64,000 bases of DNA from Streptococcus australis ATCC 700641. Its GTDB lineage: Bacteria > Bacillota > Bacilli > Lactobacillales > Streptococcaceae. Of this stretch, positions 44,379 to 55,545 are shown piece after piece (the first letter of the stretch is position 1; the number at the start of each line of letters is the position of its first letter). Below the pieces are notes generated by a model. It ran no database searches and had not been told where the DNA came from. It worked only from the letters and a program-made list of their open reading frames with translations. Where the stretch lies: positions 1,560,981 to 1,624,980 of the forward strand of contig NZ_GL636091.1 in NCBI RefSeq assembly GCF_000186465.1. Direction: 5' to 3'. The position numbers were made by a program, and so were the translations under genes.

Positions 44379-46841
44379 CTACCCTTCACTTTCAGTTTCA
44401 GTCTCTGACTCATCTTTTTCGTCAGCTTGAACCGTTGTAAAGGTTACGATCTGGGCATCTTGATCCAGACGCATGACTTTTACACCCATGGTCGAACGTC
44501 CAGTTTGAGAAATATTGGCAACGCTGGTACGAATCATGACGCCTGTATTGGTGATAATCATCAAATCCTCATCTCCTTTGACAGTCATGAGTCCAGCTAG
44601 AGGACCATTTTTATCAGCTACATTAGCAGTTTTAATCCCTTTACCACCACGTCCTTTTGTTGGATACTCATCTGCACGCGTGCGTTTACCGTATCCCTTT
44701 TCAGTGATGATCAATACTTCATCTTGATCTGTAATGACACTTGCACCGACCACTTGGTCTCCTGGACGAAGGTTGACACCTCGGACACCAGTTGCTGAAC
44801 GCCCCATATTCCGTACAACAGACTCTTTGAAGCGGACAGAATACCCAAATTTAGTCCCAATGATAACGTCCGTATTCCCATCAGTGAGGAAGACGTTGAT
44901 CAGTTCATCCTCATCTTTGAGGTTAAGAGCTTTCAACCCATTTTGACGAATATTGGCAAACTCAGCTACACTAGTCCGTTTCACCAAACCTGAACGGGTT
45001 GTAAAGAAGAGATAGGCGTCTTCACTACGATCCTGAGCGACGTTTATAATTGTCTGAATGGATTCTCCATCGTCTAGCTTCAGCAAGTTGACAATCGGAA
45101 GTCCCTTAGCTGTACGGCCGTATTCAGGGATTTCATAGCCTTTGAGACGATATACCCGACCCTTATTGGTAAAGAAGAGCAAACGATCATGGGTACTGGT
45201 AGAAACCAATTCACGGACAAAGTCATCATCCTTGACCCCTGTACCTTGAACACCACGTCCCCCACGTTTTTGAGCAGTAAATTCATCCTGATCCAAGCGT
45301 TTGATGTAGCCTTTATTAGACAGTGTAATCAATACATTGGTCTCTTCAATCAAGTCTTCGTCTTCCAGTGAAAGAACTTCTCCCACCATCAACTCCGTGC
45401 GACGTGGATCTCCAAACTTGCGTTTTACTTCATCCAGCTCTTCCTTGATGATCGCGACCACACGCTCTGGCTTGGCTAAAATGTCAGCGAGATCAGCAAT
45501 CAAAGCAATGAGGTCATCGTATTCGCTTTGAATCTTATCACGTTCCAAACCAGTCAAACGACGAAGACGCATATCCAAGATAGCTTGACTTTGGCGCTCA
45601 GAAAGCTTAAACTTACTCATCAATTCAGCTTGAGCTTCTGCATCTGTCTGGCTATTACGGATGATTTTAATCACTTCATCGATGTGATCAAGAGCGATTA
45701 AGAGACCTTCCAAGATATGGGCACGAGCTTCCGCCTTCTCTTTATCAAAAATCGTCCGACGAGTCACTACTTCTTTTTGGTGCTCAATATAAGATCCTAG
45801 GATCTCACGAAGAGAGAGAATCTTAGGGACACCGTTTTGGATAGCCAACATGTTGAAACCAAAGTTGGTCTGCATTTGGGTCATCTTGAAGAGGTTGTTT
45901 AAGATAACATTGGCTGATGCATCGCGACGGACTTCAATGACGAAACGAACCCCTTCACGGTTGGACTCATCTCGAACTGCCGTAATTCCATCAATTCGTT
46001 TTTCTTGAACCAAGCGAACGATGTGTTCATGCACTTTAGTCTTATTGACCATATAAGGGAATTCTGTAACGACAATGCGTTCGCGCCCTGTTTTAGTCTC
46101 TTCAATCTCCGTGCGAGAACGTAAGACAATTGAGCCCTTTCCTGTTTCATAGGCCTTATGAATACCTGATTTGCCCATGACCAAGGCCCCAGTAGGGAAG
46201 TCTGGTCCAGGAAGGACTTCCATCAACTCACGCGTTGTCACATCAGGATTGTCCATCATTAACTTGACAGCATCAATAGACTCACCGAGGTTGTGTGGCG
46301 GGATATTTGTCGCCATACCAACGGCAATCCCTGTGGCACCATTGACTAAAAGATTTGGGAAACGAGCTGGTAAAACAACAGGTTCTCGTTCATTGGCATC
46401 ATAATTAGCAACAAAATCAACGGTATTTTTATTGATATCGCGAAGCATTTCAAGAGCAATCTTGCTCATACGTGCTTCGGTATAACGTTGCGCGGCAGCA
46501 CCATCACCGTCCATAGAACCAAAGTTCCCATGCCCATCTACAAGCATGTAACGATAACTCCACCATTGAGCCATTCGAACCATAGCCTCATAAATAGAGG
46601 AGTCCCCATGCGGATGATATTTACCCATAACATCCCCAGTAATACGGGCAGATTTCTTATGCGGTTTATCTGGCGTAACACCAAGTTCATTCATTCCATA
46701 TAGGATTCGACGATGAACTGGTTTTAAACCATCTCGAACGTCAGGAAGAGCCCGAGACACGATAACACTCATAGCGTAATCGATAAAACTGGTCTTCATT
46801 TCCGATGCTAAATTAACATCAACTAAGTTATTATCCTGCAT
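44379..46841 (-). CDS. gyrA: DNA gyrase subunit A
   Basis: ATP-dependent negative supercoiling with GyrB. 820 residues: N-terminal breakage-reunion domain with active Tyr120 ([10 protein letters not shown]) and six-bladed C-terminal wrapping domain including the GyrA box (QKRGGRG). Quinolone-determining positions are Ser81 and Glu85 ([12 protein letters not shown]), the susceptible state. Divergent from ldh. Confidence 0.97.
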   Translation of the reverse strand: MQDNNLVDVNLASEMKTSFIDYAMSVIVSRALPDVRDGLKPVHRRILYGMNELGVTPDKPHKKSARITGDVMGKYHPHGDSSIYEAMVRMAQWWSYRYMLVDGHGNFGSMDGDGAAAQRYTEARMSKIALEMLRDINKNTVDFVANYDANEREPVVLPARFPNLLVNGATGIAVGMATNIPPHNLGESIDAVKLMMDNPDVTTRELMEVLPGPDFPTGALVMGKSGIHKAYETGKGSIVLRSRTEIEETKTGRERIVVTEFPYMVNKTKVHEHIVRLVQEKRIDGITAVRDESNREGVRFVIEVRRDASANVILNNLFKMTQMQTNFGFNMLAIQNGVPKILSLREILGSYIEHQKEVVTRRTIFDKEKAEARAHILEGLLIALDHIDEVIKIIRNSQTDAEAQAELMSKFKLSERQSQAILDMRLRRLTGLERDKIQSEYDDLIALIADLADILAKPERVVAIIKEELDEVKRKFGDPRRTELMVGEVLSLEDEDLIEETNVLITLSNKGYIKRLDQDEFTAQKRGGRGVQGTGVKDDDFVRELVSTSTHDRLLFFTNKGRVYRLKGYEIPEYGRTAKGLPIVNLLKLDDGESIQTIINVAQDRSEDAYLFFTTRSGLVKRTSVAEFANIRQNGLKALNLKDEDELINVFLTDGNTDVIIGTKFGYSVRFKESVVRNMGRSATGVRGVNLRPGDQVVGASVITDQDEVLIITEKGYGKRTRADEYPTKGRGGKGIKTANVADKNGPLAGLMTVKGDEDLMIITNTGVMIRTSVANISQTGRSTMGVKVMRLDQDAQIVTFTTVQADEKDESETETESEG

Positions 46842-46921
46842 TAAAACAATGCCTCTCTTTAATTAATTCACCATACTATTATAACACATTTAGTGCTTTT
46901 TTTCTCCTTCGGAACACAAGA

Positions 46922-46988
46922 GTAAAAACGTTTACATCATCCAAATTAGGCGTAAAATCGTGACAAAAAAATGCAAAAGTGGTAGAAT
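46922..46988 (+). promoter_or_regulatory. ldh promoter with upstream cre-like site
   Basis: -35 GTGACA (46960-46965), 17 bp, -10 TAGAAT (46983-46988). GTAAAAACGTTTACA (46922-46936) resembles a CcpA cre with two departures from consensus and lies 23 bp upstream of the -35, a position fitting activation. Confidence 0.55.
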
Positions 46989-47033
46989 AAAACCGAATGG
47001 GGAAAGCCCAAAAAAAATGAAGGAGACGTTTAG

Positions 47034-48023
<990 letters not shown>

Positions 48024-48024
48024 G

Positions 48025-48060
48025 AAAAAAACATCTCCTTATTAAAAGGGGATGTTTTTT
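48025..48060 (+). terminator. Terminator between ldh and the NUDIX gene
   Basis: AAAAAACATCTCC..GGGGATGTTTTTT; T-runs on both strands, so it can serve both convergent genes. Confidence 0.85.
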
Positions 48061-48067
48061 AGTTGCT

Positions 48068-48484
48068 TTATTTGGATTTGTCAGCAAGGATTTCAAGCAA
48101 ATAAGGCACAACGAGATTGCTCTCTATGTCTTTCAAAGAAGAAATCCAGATAAAGTCTGTATGCTCTTCTGGATCTAATATAAAATCACGCTCTTCCAAA
48201 ATCTCGCCAGCATAAACTAGGCGTGTAAAGACAGTATCTTTGCTAGCATCAAATTGACTATCTTCGTGGATAATCTTATTAATCCGAAGCTTTTGATTAA
48301 CCTCCTCCATAGACTCACGTAGAGCAGCCTCGTTGGGCAATTCATTCTCTTCTACACTTCCACCTGGAATATCCCAATAAGATGGATAGACATTAGGGAG
48401 ACCTCGCTTTATTTTCGAGCGTTTGATAAGCATATACTTCCCGTCTTTCTCAATCAAGGTATGGGAGATTAATTTTATTGACAT
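48068..48484 (-). CDS. NUDIX hydrolase
   Basis: A 138-residue protein (start ATG 48484, GGAGG upstream) with the Nudix box GGSVEENELPNEAALRESMEEVN, which coordinates Mg2+ and cleaves nucleoside-diphosphate-linked substrates. Substrate unknown; could be a sanitation enzyme. Overlong frame upstream runs toward the tRNA and is not used. Confidence 0.85.
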   Translation of the reverse strand: MSIKLISHTLIEKDGKYMLIKRSKIKRGLPNVYPSYWDIPGGSVEENELPNEAALRESMEEVNQKLRINKIIHEDSQFDASKDTVFTRLVYAGEILEERDFILDPEEHTDFIWISSLKDIESNLVVPYLLEILADKSK

Positions 48485-48540
48485 TGCATGTTCCTCCAAG
48501 AAAGAGCAAAAAAGACTCCGAGGAGCCTCGTTATGAATCA

Positions 48541-48613
48541 TCCACCCTGAGGGAATCGAACCCCCATCTCAAGAACCGGAATCTTACGTGATATCCATTA
48601 CACTAAGGGTGGC
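48541..48613 (-). tRNA. tRNA-Arg (CCG)
   Basis: 73-nt cloverleaf on the minus strand: acceptor GCCACCC/GGGTGG(A), anticodon stem-loop AGATTCCGGTTCT giving anticodon CCG, T-arm GGGGGTTCGATTCCCTC. CCA is not encoded. Confidence 0.95.
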
Positions 48614-48652
48614 AACTGTTATAGTATATCAAATTCTCGAGAATTTTACAAG

Positions 48653-48685
48653 TAAAAAAAGCTTACCGAGAGGTAAGCTTTTTGA
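48653..48685 (-). terminator. Terminator of rpsA
   Basis: AAAAGCTTACC-GAGA-GGTAAGCTTTT stem with T-runs on both strands; minus-strand use ends rpsA. Confidence 0.88.
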
Positions 48686-48688
48686 ATA

Positions 48689-49888
48689 TTACAATTCAAT
48701 ATCGCCAAACAAGTCAGCCATTGAGAATCCAGTTTGAGTTTCTGGAAGTTCAAAGTCACGTTTTTCTTGTTTTGGACGACGTGGACGTTGTTGACGTTTT
48801 TCTTGTTTTTCGCCTTCTTCTTGAGCTGGACGTTCTTCAAGAGCTTTAATAGAAAGTGATACACGTTCATCAGCAGCATTTACTTCAAGAACTTTAACAG
48901 TTACTTCTTGTCCAACTTTAAGCACATCTTTTGGATTTTCAACACGTTTGTGTGAAATTTGTGAGATGTGTACAAGTCCATCGATACCTGGCAATACTTC
49001 AACGAATGCACCGAAGTCAGTCAAACGTTTAACAGTACCTTCGATTACATCACCAGCAGCCAATTTTTGTTCAACGCCATCCCATGGTCCAGGTGTTGTA
49101 GCTTTCAATGAAAGTGATACGCGACCTTCTTCTTCGTTCAAGTCAAGAACTTTCACTTCGATTTCTTCACCAACAGTTACGACTGATTTAGGTGAAACGT
49201 TGCGTTCGTGTGACAATTCAGTCAAGTGAACCAATCCATCAACACCACCAAGGTCGATGAAAGCACCGAAGCTAGTAATACGGGCAACTTTACCAGTTAC
49301 AACGTCACCAACGTTCAATTTACCAAATACTTCAGCGCGAGCTGCAGCTGATGCAGCTTCAACAACTTCACGACGAGAAAGGATGAAGCGGTTTTCTTTA
49401 GCGTCAACTTCTTTGATTTTAGCATCAAATTCTTGACCTACGAAACGTTCAGTGTTACGTACAAAACGAGTATCAAGCATTGAAGCTGGAATAAATCCAC
49501 GAAGTCCTTCAAATTCTACTGAAAGTCCGCCCTTAACAGCGCGAGTTCCTTTAACAGTAACAACTTCTTCTTCACGTCCGACCAATTTGTCCCATGCTTT
49601 GCGAGCTTCCAAACGTTTTTTAGATACAAGGTAAGTTACTGTATCAGTATCTTTACCAACTACTTGACGAAGAACAAGCAATTCAAGTGTTTCACCTGGT
49701 TTTACCAAGTCGTTGATGTCCGCATCACGATCGTTTGTCAATTCGCGAAGAGTCAAGACACCTTCGACACCAGTTCCAGAGATTGCAACGTTAGCTTGTG
49801 TAGCGTCAACTGTCAAAACTTCAGCAGTAACAACATCACCTGGCTCAACTTGGCTAACACTGTTTAGCAAATCTTCAAATTCATTCAT
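48689..49888 (-). CDS. rpsA: 30S ribosomal protein S1
   Basis: RNA-binding ribosomal protein. 399 residues with four S1 domains (about 15-90, 107-175, 192-262, 275-350; e.g. [28 protein letters not shown]) and a charged Glu/Lys/Arg-rich tail. This is the four-domain Gram-positive form, shorter than the six-domain E. coli S1. Codon bias typical of a highly expressed gene. Confidence 0.94.
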   Translation of the reverse strand: MNEFEDLLNSVSQVEPGDVVTAEVLTVDATQANVAISGTGVEGVLTLRELTNDRDADINDLVKPGETLELLVLRQVVGKDTDTVTYLVSKKRLEARKAWDKLVGREEEVVTVKGTRAVKGGLSVEFEGLRGFIPASMLDTRFVRNTERFVGQEFDAKIKEVDAKENRFILSRREVVEAASAAARAEVFGKLNVGDVVTGKVARITSFGAFIDLGGVDGLVHLTELSHERNVSPKSVVTVGEEIEVKVLDLNEEEGRVSLSLKATTPGPWDGVEQKLAAGDVIEGTVKRLTDFGAFVEVLPGIDGLVHISQISHKRVENPKDVLKVGQEVTVKVLEVNAADERVSLSIKALEERPAQEEGEKQEKRQQRPRRPKQEKRDFELPETQTGFSMADLFGDIEL

Positions 49889-50055
49889 CTAAAAAATCCT
49901 CCAACAATCAAGTTTTCTAAACTTGACATACTTATAATTATTTTTCCTAAGCAAGCACTCGCAACGTAATCAAAATGATCTACAACGACATCTTCATATA
50001 AAGAAATAAAATACCTGAGTAGATATTTTACCACCTTATCTGATATTACCTAGAA

Positions 50056-50127
50056 CTGGGGTAGCTGGATTCGAACCAACGCATGAGGGAGTCAAAGTCC
50101 CTTGCCTTACCGCTTGGCTATACCCCA
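50056..50127 (-). tRNA. tRNA-Gln (TTG)
   Basis: 72-nt cloverleaf: acceptor TGGGGTA/TACCCCA with discriminator G, anticodon loop CTTTGAC (TTG), T-loop GGTTCGAATCC. The U1 start and G73 are typical of bacterial tRNA-Gln. Confidence 0.95.
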
Positions 50128-50176
50128 AAAAGAGCGCTGACCTTAGTCACTTTATCATCGTCACAATGAACGCTAA

Positions 50177-50257
50177 TGGAGAGAGAGGGATTCGAACCCC
50201 CGAACCCGAAGGAGCGGATTTACAGTCCGCCGCGTTTAGCCTCTTCGCTATCTCTCC
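50177..50257 (-). tRNA. tRNA-Tyr (GTA)
   Basis: 81-nt type II tRNA with a long variable arm: acceptor GGAGAGA/TCTCTCC(A), anticodon loop CTGTAAA (GTA), T-loop GGTTCGAATCC. Upstream of tRNA-Gln on the same strand, 49 bases apart, so probably one transcript. Confidence 0.95.
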
Positions 50258-50309
50258 AAGCAAATCAACAGTCACAATTATACCATTGATTTTATTAAAA
50301 TGCAACCCC

Positions 50310-50540
50310 TTATTTGTTCAAATTATAATTTTCGATGGCACTTTCCACTGCTTTTTCAAGGGATTTATAAAGACTGTCTACAGATGCATTTTTAACGAGG
50401 GCAAATTGAGCCCCCATATCAGCAATCTCAGCAATAGCCTTCTTCCCAATCGTTAATTGATAGCCATCAAAGGTTTCCTTACCTACAACCACTTTACTAT
50501 CTGCAATTTGAATTTCGATTTTTTTATCTTTTTTACTCAT
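50310..50540 (-). CDS. DUF2969 protein
   Basis: A 76-residue soluble protein matching the DUF2969 family of lactic acid bacteria (KIEIQIADSKVVVGKETFDGYQLTIGKK). Function unknown. The linkage to ilvE and rpsA is conserved in streptococci. No clear terminator before the tRNAs, so tRNA transcription may read on from here. Confidence 0.8.
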   Translation of the reverse strand: MSKKDKKIEIQIADSKVVVGKETFDGYQLTIGKKAIAEIADMGAQFALVKNASVDSLYKSLEKAVESAIENYNLNK

Positions 50541-50648
50541 TCTTCTACCTCATTTCAACCCCTTTATTTTACAAAAATTTTCACATGCTTGCAAGCCGAA
50601 AATGTTTCATGATTAAATTATTTTGTTTTGCTAGTATTTATTCCTATG

Positions 50649-50674
50649 AAAAAAGAGGGAGTCCCCCCCTCTTA
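50649..50674 (-). terminator. Terminator of ilvE
   Basis: Minus strand: AAGAGGG / CCCTCTT stem followed by T-run. Confidence 0.8.
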
Positions 50675-50682
50675 TGATTGAT

Positions 50683-51708
50683 TTATTCAGTTACCTTGAA
50701 GATCCATCCTTCTGGTGCTTCTATATCACCAAACTGGATGCCCGTTAATTCATCATAAAGCTTGCGGGTAATTGGTCCTACTTCTGTTTCTGAGTAGAAG
50801 ACATGGAAGTCATCTCCGTGTTGAACTCCACCTATTGGTGAAATAACTGCGGCAGTTCCACAAGCCCCTGCTTCGACAAAGCGGTCTAGATGATCGATTG
50901 GGACATCCCCTTCGATTGGTTTCAAACCAAGACGATGCTCAGCAAGATAGAGCAAGGAATACTTGGTAATAGATGGCAGAATAGATGGGCTAAGTGGAGT
51001 CACAAACTCATTATCAGCTGTGATTCCAAAGAAGTTAGCAGATCCCACTTCTTCAATCTTGGTGTGGGTCGCTGGATCCAAGTAAATCACGTCTGAGAAG
51101 TTCCGAGACTTAGCTAATTTACCAGGTAAGAGGCTAGCGGCATAGTTTCCACCGACTTTCGCTGCACCCGTCCCATGAGGAGCTGCCCGGTCATATTCGT
51201 CTTGGATTAAGAAGTTGGTTGGAACCAAGCCACCCTTGAAGTAGTTTCCAACTGGCATAGCAAAGATAGTAAAGATGTATTCTTCTGCTGGCTTCACTCC
51301 TATGATATCTCCGACTCCAATCAAAAGCGGACGAAGATAGAGTGTTCCACCTGTTCCATACGGTGGGACATATTCTTCATTGGCACGCACTACTGCTTTA
51401 CAAGCTTCCACAAACATATCCGTTGGAACTTGAGGCATCAAAAGACGATCAGCAGTCCGTTGCAGGCGTTTGGCATTTTCATCTGGACGGAACAATTGAA
51501 TACTGCCATCTTTTGTACGGTAGGCTTTCAGCCCCTCGAAAGCTTGCTGTCCATAGTGCAAACTTGGAGAAGATTCCGAAATATGAAGTGTAGCATTTTC
51601 GGATAGTTCTCCTTTTTCCCAAGCACCATTGCGGTAATAGGCGATGTAGCGGTAAGGTAATTTCATATAAGAAAATCCAAGATTTTCCCAATCAAGTGAT
51701 ACTGTCAT
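50683..51708 (-). CDS. ilvE: Branched-chain amino acid aminotransferase
   Basis: PLP transaminase for Leu, Ile and Val. 341 residues from ATG 51708 (MTVSLDWENLGF; AAGGA upstream); the longer frame adds eight unlikely residues. Marks: LHYGQQAFEGLKAYRTKDG, the PLP Lys in AAKVGGNYAASLLPGKLAK, YLDPATHTKIEEVGSANFF. A perfect CodY box lies before its promoter. Confidence 0.96.
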   Translation of the reverse strand: MTVSLDWENLGFSYMKLPYRYIAYYRNGAWEKGELSENATLHISESSPSLHYGQQAFEGLKAYRTKDGSIQLFRPDENAKRLQRTADRLLMPQVPTDMFVEACKAVVRANEEYVPPYGTGGTLYLRPLLIGVGDIIGVKPAEEYIFTIFAMPVGNYFKGGLVPTNFLIQDEYDRAAPHGTGAAKVGGNYAASLLPGKLAKSRNFSDVIYLDPATHTKIEEVGSANFFGITADNEFVTPLSPSILPSITKYSLLYLAEHRLGLKPIEGDVPIDHLDRFVEAGACGTAAVISPIGGVQHGDDFHVFYSETEVGPITRKLYDELTGIQFGDIEAPEGWIFKVTE

Positions 51709-51785
51709 GTCTGTTATCCTTCTTCCATTCAAGACTTGCTAAATAGCAAGAGCCACCTGTGAAGATGACTTTATTCATGTACTCT

Positions 51786-51839
51786 ATTTTACACCATTTC
51801 ATGAGAATTTCAAGTGAAGTTTGCAATTTTCTGAAAATT
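51786..51839 (-). promoter_or_regulatory. ilvE promoter with perfect CodY box
   Basis: Minus strand: -35 TTGAAA (51808-51813), 16 bp, -10 TAAAAT (51786-51791). AATTTTCTGAAAATT (51825-51839) is an exact CodY-box match, 11 bp upstream of the -35. Confidence 0.8.
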
Positions 51840-51850
51840 TATCAATCAAG

Positions 51851-51876
51851 AAAGCCAGCCACAAATGAGCTGACTT
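51851..51876 (-). terminator. Weak terminator-like hairpin after parC
   Basis: Minus strand: AAAGTCAGC / GCTGGCTTT (one G-U pair) with a short interrupted T-run. Confidence 0.45.
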
Positions 51877-51880
51877 TTAC

Positions 51881-54334
51881 TTACTTAATTCTAGCTGAAT
51901 AGACTTCTTGATCAGAGATTTGATCGTTGACAAAGGAACCATTGCTAGTTCGTTCTGACAAGCTGAGCTGGGTAACATCTACTTCTGTCACCTGACCTGT
52001 TGTGGAGGTAATCTGAAGGATTTGATCCTGCTCTGCTACTTCTTCCTGGCTCGTAAAGAGATCAAAATCTCCTTGGTCCGTAAAGACTGGACCTGCCTTG
52101 AAGACACGGTGTGGTTTAGACTTTAATTCACGAAGGACTTGGAGTCCCCGCTTAGCCCGGCTGGTCACTGGAATATCGTCCTGGGACATCCGTTTCAGAC
52201 TGCCTCGCTGGGTCAGAATGTACATGCTTGGCGTCGTCGACTTAAAGACGGCTGCCACTTGATCCCCGTCTTTGAGGTTAATGGCTTTAACACCTGCTGC
52301 TTTGGCCCCAACTACTGGGACTTCTTCAATATTGAAGCGTAAGCCGTAACCATTTTTGGTAATGATCATGATGTCCTCGAGGACAACTGGTGCAACCGCT
52401 ATGATACGGTCCTCTTGGTCTTTCAGTTTAGCGTACTTAGTTGATTTAGAACGATAGGTCCGCCATGGGCTCAATTCCTTGCGTTCAAAGCGCTTGATTT
52501 GGCCTTGTTGGGTAGCTGCGAAGTAGGTCACTCCTTCAAATTGATCCACAATCTCCGCAAAGAGAATTTCTTCTTCCTGCTCGAAATTGGTCAAGGTTTG
52601 ACTGAGGTGTTCACCGATGTCCTTCCACTTGGTATCTGCTAATTCATGAACAGGTCGATAAATGGCATTTCCCAAGTTGGTAAAGAGTAAGAGATGCTGG
52701 GTAGTCTTAGCAGGCTCTACGAAAATCAATTCATCGTCGTCCCGCTTACCGACTTCTTCCACTGTAGATGCATTGAAAGAACGAGGAGAGGTCCGTTTGA
52801 TATAACCAGCACGGGTCACGCTAACGAAGGTTTCTTCTTCGACAATGAGGCTGGCTGTATCAATCTCAATTGTTTTAGCAGTGTCTTGTAGCTCACTACG
52901 ACGCGGATTGCCAAAGAGCTTCTTAACTTCACGCAATTCCTTCTTCATGAGATTGAACATAGTCCGTTCATCCCCTATGATAGCAGCCAAGGTCGCGATT
53001 TGCTCCTTGAGGTTAGCATGCTCTTCTTCCAAGGTGACGATATCTGTATTGGTCAAACGGTACAATTGCAAGGTGACAATGGCTTCTGCTTGCTCTTCTG
53101 TGAAATCATAGCTGATCTTAAGGTTTTCCTTAGCATCTGCCTTGTTATCAGAAGCACGGATCAGAGCGATGACTTCATCAAGGATGGAAATCACGCGGAT
53201 CAAACCTTCTACAATGTGGAGGCGTCGTTCGGCCTTTTCCTTGTCAAAGCGAGAGCGAGCGACAATGATATCTCGACGGTGAGCAATGTAGCTTGATAAA
53301 ATCGGTACAATCCCCACTTGACGAGGGGTATAGTTGTCAATTGCCACCATATTGAAGTTGTAGTTGACCTGCAAATCTGTGTACTTGAACAAGTAGTTCA
53401 AGATTAGATCTGCATTGGCATCTTTCTTTAACTCAATGGCAATGCGAAGACCATCCCGGTCAGACTCATCCCGAACTTCTGCAATACCGGCCACCTTGTT
53501 ATTGACACGAACATCGTCGATCTTCTTGACCAAGACGGCCTTGTTGATCTCATAAGGAATCTCAGTGACGACGATTTGCTGCTTGCCCCCTTTGAGTTGC
53601 TCGATCTCTGTCTTAGAGCGGACAACCACCCGTCCCTTACCAGTTTCATAAGCTTTCTTGATCTCATCGCGCCCTTGGATAATGGCACCAGTCGGAAAAT
53701 CAGGTCCAGGTAGAAACTCCATGAGTTTGTCTACCTTAGCAGAAGGATGGTCGATCATGTAGACCACGGCATCGATGACTTCAGCAAGGTTATGGGGCGG
53801 AATATCTGTCGCATAACCAGCAGAAATACCTGTAGCTCCATTGACCAACAGGTTAGGAAAGGCTGCAGGCAAAACAGTTGGCTCTTTTTCTGTATCGTCA
53901 AAGTTCCAGGCAAATGGTACGGTGTTCTTTTCGATATCTTGAAGGAGATAACCAGCAATTTCAGATAGACGGGCTTCCGTATAACGCATGGCAGCCGGTG
54001 GATCACCGTCCATGGAACCATTGTTACCGTGCATCTCAACAAGAATCTCACGATTCTTCCAGTCTTGAGACATGCGGACCATGGCATCATAGATCGAACT
54101 ATCCCCGTGAGGGTGGAAATTCCCCATGATATTTCCGACAGACTTAGCCGACTTGCGGTAGCCCTTGTCATGGGTATTGCCATCCTTATTCATAGAATAA
54201 AGGATCCGCCGTTGAACAGGTTTCAAGCCATCCCGAATATCAGGAAGAGCCCGTTCTTGAATAATGTATTTGGAGTAGCGACCAAAGCGCTCCCCCATGA
54301 TGTCCTCCAAGGACATATTTTGGATATTACTCAT
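51881..54334 (-). CDS. parC: DNA topoisomerase IV subunit A
   Basis: Decatenates replicated chromosomes with ParE. 817 residues: breakage-reunion domain with active Tyr118 (PPAAMRYTEAR) and C-terminal beta-pinwheel. Quinolone-determining residues are Ser79 and Asp83 ([12 protein letters not shown]), the susceptible state. Separated from parE by about 2.2 kb of accessory DNA. Confidence 0.97.
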   Translation of the reverse strand: MSNIQNMSLEDIMGERFGRYSKYIIQERALPDIRDGLKPVQRRILYSMNKDGNTHDKGYRKSAKSVGNIMGNFHPHGDSSIYDAMVRMSQDWKNREILVEMHGNNGSMDGDPPAAMRYTEARLSEIAGYLLQDIEKNTVPFAWNFDDTEKEPTVLPAAFPNLLVNGATGISAGYATDIPPHNLAEVIDAVVYMIDHPSAKVDKLMEFLPGPDFPTGAIIQGRDEIKKAYETGKGRVVVRSKTEIEQLKGGKQQIVVTEIPYEINKAVLVKKIDDVRVNNKVAGIAEVRDESDRDGLRIAIELKKDANADLILNYLFKYTDLQVNYNFNMVAIDNYTPRQVGIVPILSSYIAHRRDIIVARSRFDKEKAERRLHIVEGLIRVISILDEVIALIRASDNKADAKENLKISYDFTEEQAEAIVTLQLYRLTNTDIVTLEEEHANLKEQIATLAAIIGDERTMFNLMKKELREVKKLFGNPRRSELQDTAKTIEIDTASLIVEEETFVSVTRAGYIKRTSPRSFNASTVEEVGKRDDDELIFVEPAKTTQHLLLFTNLGNAIYRPVHELADTKWKDIGEHLSQTLTNFEQEEEILFAEIVDQFEGVTYFAATQQGQIKRFERKELSPWRTYRSKSTKYAKLKDQEDRIIAVAPVVLEDIMIITKNGYGLRFNIEEVPVVGAKAAGVKAINLKDGDQVAAVFKSTTPSMYILTQRGSLKRMSQDDIPVTSRAKRGLQVLRELKSKPHRVFKAGPVFTDQGDFDLFTSQEEVAEQDQILQITSTTGQVTEVDVTQLSLSERTSNGSFVNDQISDQEVYSARIK

Positions 54335-54506
54335 ATAGGGTACAACGCCCGTAAAATGCTAAGGATAATAGAACATTTATCTTTTTCACACAGTACTTTG
54401 GGCGCGTTTAACTCCTTTCAAAGAATGTTGAGTAGTCTTTTATATATATAGGTATTCAGTTACACCAAGTAACCAAAGGATCTTTTTTTAGTTTAAAATA
54501 GATTCA

Positions 54507-55325
54507 TTAATGATTAGAAAGTTTCTCTTTAGCATAAGCTATCATCTTCTCAGCCACTTCCTTATCGTAAGTAAACCCCATCTTTTGAGCCAGAATTTGA
54601 GCTTCTCGATCGAATCCCTTCATGGTGGAAAATAAAGACTGAGTGATTTTATCGAAACTGGATAAATCAAGCAGTGCTGAGAATTCCTTCTCTTTCTCAG
54701 CTGGGAGATAGTGAAAGAGGTACTTGTAATTCTTTCCGATATCAACTGCTCCCCTATCACTTGTCACCTGCCAAGCTAGAACCTTGAGCAATTCTTGCTG
54801 GCAAATGCCATAGAGGTGATCGGTCGCATAGATGAGCTGATTTCTTCGGATCCCTTTGACGACATAAGTCGATACCTACCAAAATTCATTGCAGGATGCT
54901 GCAAATTCCTCTTCGGAGGGCGGAGCGGTCCAATAGCGCTTGGCATTAGGCTGATAGGCTTCAAATAAACCATTTTCTTCTTTTAGCACTCTGAAACCTG
55001 CCTCGCTATCCACCCACTCTTGGATGTGTTCCTTGGGACAGAGGGTCAAATCAATACGATTGCCATCTTCAAAAAGCATGAGATACAGACGACGGTGTCC
55101 AAGGACATTGTGCTGTTCAATCAGACGCATTCCAAACTGGTCTAGCCAAGATAAATCAGATAACAAGTCGTTCAAATTCTCAACAATATAGACCACATCG
55201 TAGTCCTGAAATTCATCTTTTGGAGACTCTGAATTGGTCCGCGATCCGGATAAGGCAACTGCTTCCACTTGCAGGGTTTCAGCAATTTGTAGAATCAGTT
55301 CCATCATTTTATTTTCAGTTTTCAT
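54507..55325 (-). pseudogene. Aminoglycoside 6-adenylyltransferase-like gene broken by one amber codon
   Basis: One continuous frame of 273 codons with an internal TAG at 54876-54878 (codon 150), inside the sequence NEFW-stop-VSTYVVKGIRRNQ. The family (streptomycin adenylyltransferase, AadE/Ant6) has WW at this spot, so a single TGG to TAG change is the simplest origin. The first part has the nucleotidyltransferase motif ALSGSRTNSE..DYDVVYIV; the second has LLKVLAWQVTSDRGAVDIGKNYKYL. Everything else is intact. Either a recent loss or a sequencing error. Sits in the parE-parC gap, where an ant-like gene is known in mitis-group streptococci. Confidence 0.85.
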
Positions 55326-55545
55326 GGAACACCTACTTCGTATAAAAAATTGAAACTATCTCTATAAATTAAGTAATACTTCATAAAAATAGATAAATCA
55401 TAGATAAACTAACATACACAATTTTTATCTAGCTCTCTTTATTCTAGAAAACTCATCAAGAATAAAAAAAGTACATTGAATTACATCAAAGTTTGTCAAA
55501 TAATATTCTTATGAAGAATTTATTTATCTTATTAATTTATTAAAA

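Noticed and set aside
50166..50456. Open frame running through tRNA-Tyr
   Set aside because: Its first half is the reverse complement of the tRNA gene.
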